Positions 5,086-7,983 of a DNA stretch of 7,983 bases are shown here, in pieces. The number at the start of each line of letters is the position of its first letter. Position 1 is the first letter of the stretch. Location of the stretch: NCBI GenBank assembly GCA_900546465.1, contig URCX01000096.1, positions 1 through 7,983 on the forward strand. Direction: 5' to 3'. The DNA comes from an uncultured Bacteroidota bacterium (GTDB lineage: Bacteria; Bacteroidota; Bacteroidia; Bacteroidales; P3). The notes under the pieces were generated by a model. That model made no database searches, was not told the DNA's origin, and saw only the letters and a program-made list of their open reading frames with translations. The translations under genes and the position numbers were made by a program.

Positions 5086-6168
5086 ATGAAGATAGAGTTG
5101 AAGAAGATTAAGATTCGCGAATTGGTGGAAGGATATAAAGACAGCAATGAAGAGGGTGTTGTCGGTTGGGGTGGAAGGCTTAATATCCGACCCAAGTATC
5201 AGAGAGAGTTTGTTTATAAAGATAAACAACGGGATGCGGTCATCGATACGGTAAGCAAGGGCTTCCCTTTGAACGTCATGTATTGGGTAAAGTGCGGCAA
5301 TGATGAATATGAAGTGCTTGACGGACAGCAAAGAACCATCAGCATTTGCCAATACGTCAGTGGGATTTTCTCCTACGATATGAGGTATTATCACAACTTG
5401 CAGGAAGATGAACAGAAGAATATTTTGGATTATGAACTTATGGTTTACTTCTGCGAAGGCAGCGATAGCGAGAAACTGCAATGGTTTCAGACCATCAATA
5501 TTGCGGGAGAGAAGTTGACGGAACAGGAAATCCGCAATGCTGTTTACTCGGGTGCGTGGACCACGGACGCAAAAAGATATTTCTCAAAGAGGAATTGTGC
5601 CGCTGAAAACATAGCCAAGGATTATATGAACGGCAGTGCTATTCGACAAGACTTCCTTGAAACGGCTGTTTCTTGGATTAGCAAAGGCAATATCGAGGCT
5701 TATATGGGTAATCACCAACATGAATCGAATGCGAATGAACTTTGGCTTTATTTTCAAGGCGTCATAAATTGGGTGAAAGCTCTTTTCCCGAATTACAGAA
5801 AGGAGATGAAGGGTTTGGATTGGGGCTTGTGGTACAATAAATTGAAAGACGAGAAATTCGATTCGGCGAAATTGGAAGAGGAAGTCAGCCGTTTAATGCA
5901 AGATGAGGACGTTACCAATAGGCGGGGCATTTATGAATATGTTCTGTTCGGCGATGAAAAGCACCTAAACATAAGAACATTCCGAGAAAGCGACAAACGA
6001 TATGCCTACGAAAGCCAATTAGGCATCTGTGCCTGCTGCGGAAAACATTTTTCCATTGAAGAAATGGAGGCAGACCACATTATGCCTTGGTCAAAAGGCG
6101 GAAAAACCGAACGCGACAACTGTCAGATGCTTTGCAGACAATGTAACAGACAAAAAAGCAATCGATAG
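5086..6168 (+). CDS. DUF262 (GmrSD N-terminal-like) protein with C-terminal HNH endonuclease domain
   Basis: This 360-residue protein has two recognisable parts. The N-terminal DUF262 domain (about 1-150) carries PKYQREFVY (37-45) and the diagnostic DGQQR motif (79-83), which in DUF262 proteins such as the GmrSD, SspE and BrxU nucleases is tied to nucleotide-dependent activity and sensing of DNA modification. A helical middle region (about 150-300) is followed by an HNH nuclease domain (about 312-360): zinc-type Cys pairs C315/C318 and C350/C353, the catalytic D330-H331, and N345 and N354 completing the HNH pattern. All key residues are present, so it appears active. It lies five bases after the M.EcoRI-type methyltransferase, which makes it the likely nuclease half of a restriction or modification-sensing system. 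It bears no resemblance to EcoRI endonuclease. No signal peptide, so cytoplasmic. A terminator follows 52 bases after the stop. Confidence 0.88.
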   Translation: MKIELKKIKIRELVEGYKDSNEEGVVGWGGRLNIRPKYQREFVYKDKQRDAVIDTVSKGFPLNVMYWVKCGNDEYEVLDGQQRTISICQYVSGIFSYDMRYYHNLQEDEQKNILDYELMVYFCEGSDSEKLQWFQTINIAGEKLTEQEIRNAVYSGAWTTDAKRYFSKRNCAAENIAKDYMNGSAIRQDFLETAVSWISKGNIEAYMGNHQHESNANELWLYFQGVINWVKALFPNYRKEMKGLDWGLWYNKLKDEKFDSAKLEEEVSRLMQDEDVTNRRGIYEYVLFGDEKHLNIRTFRESDKRYAYESQLGICACCGKHFSIEEMEADHIMPWSKGGKTERDNCQMLCRQCNRQKSNR

Positions 6169-6219
6169 AACAAGGCATTTGAGGGAAGCGAAAAAACGAA
6201 ACGCCTTTTGCATAAATCG

Positions 6220-6258
6220 AAACGCCCTTTGGAAAAATTATAAGGGCGTTTTAATTTT
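6220..6258 (+). terminator. Intrinsic terminator after the DUF262-HNH gene
   Basis: AAACGCCCTT (6220-6229) pairs perfectly over ten bases with AAGGGCGTTT (6242-6251), with a 12-base A/T-rich loop and a T-rich tail (TTTTAATTTT, 6249-6258). The left arm partly repeats CGAAACGCC found about 22 bases upstream at 6197-6205. It closes the methyltransferase-nuclease transcript. Confidence 0.85.
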
Positions 6259-6387
6259 CTAAATCGCCGTTTCGGTAATCACCTGTCTTTCAATACTGTT
6301 TTCACCGGCTGCCATTACGGATTTCTTTCTTACGAAAAGCGGCATATATCCGCTGCGAGATTTATTGTACAAAGTCTTTAATTTATG
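6259..6387. other. Intergenic region, no gene seen
   Basis: Between the terminator and the next promoter only a small hairpin is visible (AGCGG 6338-6342 / CCGCT 6350-6354). A 28-codon minus-strand frame (6259-6345, starting MPLFVRKKSV) reads more protein-like than chance would suggest, but it has no ribosome-binding site, promoter or recognised homology, so it is not called. Confidence 0.5.
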
Positions 6388-6417
6388 TTGCGAGTACAAA
6401 AAGTTTCTCTATCTTTG
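6388..6417 (+). promoter_or_regulatory. Promoter of the secreted protein / thioredoxin-like lipoprotein operon
   Basis: TTG (6388-6390, within TGTTG), a 19-base spacer and TATCTTTG (6410-6417) match the Bacteroidota -33/-7 pattern. Transcription would start near 6423, leaving a leader of only about 18 bases before the ATG at 6441, too short for leader-based control. No Shine-Dalgarno is seen. Confidence 0.75.
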
Positions 6418-6440
6418 TAGCAAATTCACAAATACAGGCT

Positions 6441-7643
6441 ATGAGAAAATACAACTTGCTTTTAATCCTGCTTTGCCTCTGTTTTCAACATGCAAACTTT
6501 GCACAAAAGAGCCATAAGGGCTTTTGTATAGAGACCTCCGCAGTTATAGAGGGTTTAAGTCAGAATATGAATGATGATTGGGAGAGATATTCCGATTTAT
6601 TCTCTTGTTTGAAAGGCGACAGCTTGTTTTTCTGTCGTGCGGACTATTATAACCCCAAGCAAATCGAACTTTTCAAATACGATATAAAGACGGCGACTTA
6701 TTGCAGAGATAAAGTAAATCTCGAACCCTTGCTTTGCAAGGATGGTTCTGCATATTATCTGATGAATTTTGCCGTTAACGATAAGTATTTGGTTCTTTTC
6801 GCCTCCAATGACGAATGGCAATTTTTGTTTTTCTTCAAAAGGCAGAACGGTAACTATGTATATGATTTCAAATACAAGGATACCGACAACCTTTTCATGC
6901 AAGGGCTTGAATTTCTTCCAAATGGCAAACTCCTCGGCTTGAAAAACTATGTTCATCCCATTGAAACAGCCGACGAGAGTACCAAGCTTTCCGTTTTCAA
7001 TCCCGAAACAAAAAGCATCGAAAAGGTCGTTAAGGTTGATTTTCCCCTACCTTTGTACTCTCTTACGACGCCTTACTCCATTTTATCGGTGAACGACAGT
7101 TCTGTTTTCCTCTCTCAGAGGGGCGATTACAAAATAAGCGAATACGATTTCGACCTTAAAGAAAAATCCGTTCTTACAAACAAGGAAATTTCTTGGGACA
7201 GAATGCCGCAAAGTCTTTCGGACAGCATTATGAATATAAGCAGGCAGTCGATAGATCGGTTATACGTCTTTGATAAAGTCAAAGAACGCTACTCCTGTAT
7301 CCATCGCATTTATTCCGATTCGGATAAATTGTTTGTCTTGTACAGCAAGAAAGGGAAGTTCTACCGTTACTGCTACGACGTTTGGAGGAAAGAGAACGGT
7401 GAGTGGAAACTCAAGGAAAAGGAAATCAAGGATTACTCTTCTTCCATAAGGCATTTCTATAAGCGTTCCTTGTTCGGCTTCAATGATGATCACTTCTACT
7501 TAATCGGAGACAAGGTTCTGAGATTGGGAGTACGACCGCCGGACTTGGGTTGCCACATAAAACCGGTGTATATGTTGAAGTTGAAAAAATATTTGATGAA
7601 CAACACCATACCTTATTGCGTCGAGGTATTATCTTTCAAGTAA
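6441..7643 (+). CDS. Secreted cysteine-rich protein of unknown family
   Basis: The product has 400 residues and a clear type I signal peptide (MRK, hydrophobic stretch 5-15, cleavage after NFA at residue 21), so it is exported to the periplasm or beyond. There is no lipobox at the signal junction. I do not recognise the family. The mature part is rich in short alternating hydrophobic/aromatic beta-strand-like segments separated by polar turns (for example YLVLFASND, FLPNGKLLGLKN, KLFVLYSKKGKFYRY), which suggests a beta-propeller-like or other all-beta fold, but no diagnostic repeat motif is visible. It holds nine cysteines in the mature sequence, many for an exported Bacteroidota protein. Its stop codon TAA is directly followed by the ATG of the thioredoxin-like lipoprotein, so the two are one operon and may act together in envelope redox chemistry. 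The start is fixed by the signal peptide and the promoter at 6388-6417. Confidence 0.75.
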   Translation: MRKYNLLLILLCLCFQHANFAQKSHKGFCIETSAVIEGLSQNMNDDWERYSDLFSCLKGDSLFFCRADYYNPKQIELFKYDIKTATYCRDKVNLEPLLCKDGSAYYLMNFAVNDKYLVLFASNDEWQFLFFFKRQNGNYVYDFKYKDTDNLFMQGLEFLPNGKLLGLKNYVHPIETADESTKLSVFNPETKSIEKVVKVDFPLPLYSLTTPYSILSVNDSSVFLSQRGDYKISEYDFDLKEKSVLTNKEISWDRMPQSLSDSIMNISRQSIDRLYVFDKVKERYSCIHRIYSDSDKLFVLYSKKGKFYRYCYDVWRKENGEWKLKEKEIKDYSSSIRHFYKRSLFGFNDDHFYLIGDKVLRLGVRPPDLGCHIKPVYMLKLKKYLMNNTIPYCVEVLSFK

Positions 7644-7983
7644 ATGAAAACAAGGATTTCAGTATTTGCCGTATTCTTATCGCTTTTCTTTGCCTCTTGC
7701 GGCACAAGCAGCGATTTATTTACCTACATAGGCACGGATAGGAAGAAGCATTCTTTGGTGGAAACGGACAAACATAGCATTTATGTGCTGTTCTCCACCT
7801 TGGGTTGCCATGAGTGTCATGAGAGATTGAACGATTTCTTGGAGGAAGAGGGCTTATATAATAATGACAGCATTGATGTGGTCGGAATTATTGCCGTTCC
7901 GAAGAAAGAACGCAGGGATATGTTGATACAGAAGCTGATGATATCGAAAATGCACAGGTACTATCCCGCAATGAAGCACTTTC
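7644..7983 (+). CDS. Thioredoxin-fold lipoprotein (partial, 3' end outside window)
   Basis: The first 113 residues are visible. A lipoprotein signal peptide ends in the lipobox FFASC with Cys19 as the lipidated residue, so the protein should be anchored in the cell envelope with its domain facing the periplasm or the surface. After a short polar linker, IYVLFSTLGCHECHERL (46-62) has the beta-strand plus CxxC arrangement of thioredoxin-like domains, with the redox pair C55-H-E-C58; DVVGIIAVPKKERRDML then fits the next strand and helix. CHEC is not the common thioredoxin (CGPC) dipeptide, so activity could be reductase, isomerase or peroxiredoxin-like; the missing C-terminus, including any cis-proline loop, prevents a choice. 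The start abuts the previous stop (TAAATG), indicating translational coupling. Confidence 0.8.
   Translation, partial: MKTRISVFAVFLSLFFASCGTSSDLFTYIGTDRKKHSLVETDKHSIYVLFSTLGCHECHERLNDFLEEEGLYNNDSIDVVGIIAVPKKERRDMLIQKLMISKMHRYYPAMKHF

Noticed and set aside
6259..6345. 28-codon minus-strand frame starting MPLFVRKKSV
   Set aside because: Protein-like composition but no ribosome-binding site, promoter or known homology, and too short to judge.
1..7983. CRISPR arrays, tRNA/rRNA genes, insertion sequences or integrases
   Set aside because: None seen: no regularly spaced long repeats, no tRNA cloverleaf, no transposase or recombinase motifs, and no matched terminal repeats around the cassette.

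Overview
The window reads as chromosomal DNA of a Bacteroidota species, most likely order Bacteroidales. Three things point there: several upstream regions carry the TAnnTTTG -7 box (with TTG/TTTG about 19-21 bases upstream) that the primary sigma factor of this phylum uses; most starts lack a Shine-Dalgarno sequence; and one gene has the TPR / beta-propeller / CRD / OmpA architecture of PorE-type cell-envelope proteins. Genus cannot be decided from the sequence alone.

Layout. (1) Positions 1-537, minus strand: the ribosomal protein pair rplU-rpmA (L21, L27; L27 runs off the window) with a near-consensus promoter. (2) 538-3525, plus strand: a divergent gene for an 864-residue exported PorE-like protein, with its own -7 box, a two-helix hairpin in the 5' leader and a strong intrinsic terminator. 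Its last ~135 residues look like a retropepsin-type (clan AA) domain with a ruined active site, an unusual addition to this architecture. (3) 3526-6258, plus strand: a promoter, a roughly 280-base highly structured leader, an adenine-specific DNA methyltransferase of the M.EcoRI family, then five bases later a DUF262 protein with a C-terminal HNH nuclease domain, closed by an intrinsic terminator. This looks like a compact two-gene modification/nuclease (defence) cassette bounded by terminators on both sides. (4) 6259-7983, plus strand: a promoter and the start of an operon with a cysteine-rich secreted protein of unknown family, directly abutting (TAAATG) a lipoprotein with a thioredoxin-like CxxC motif, cut by the window edge.

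How they work together. The ribosomal genes are housekeeping. The PorE-like protein should sit in the periplasm, anchoring an assembly to peptidoglycan through its OmpA-like domain. In the central cassette the methyltransferase would mark host adenines and the DUF262-HNH protein would cut DNA according to modification state; whether it cuts unmodified DNA (classical restriction) or responds to modification like other DUF262 nucleases is open. The leader before the methyltransferase can adopt two mutually exclusive extended folds, and one loop can pair either with another loop or with the bases just before the start codon, so it is a good candidate for RNA-level control of the cassette. The last operon suggests an envelope redox pair.
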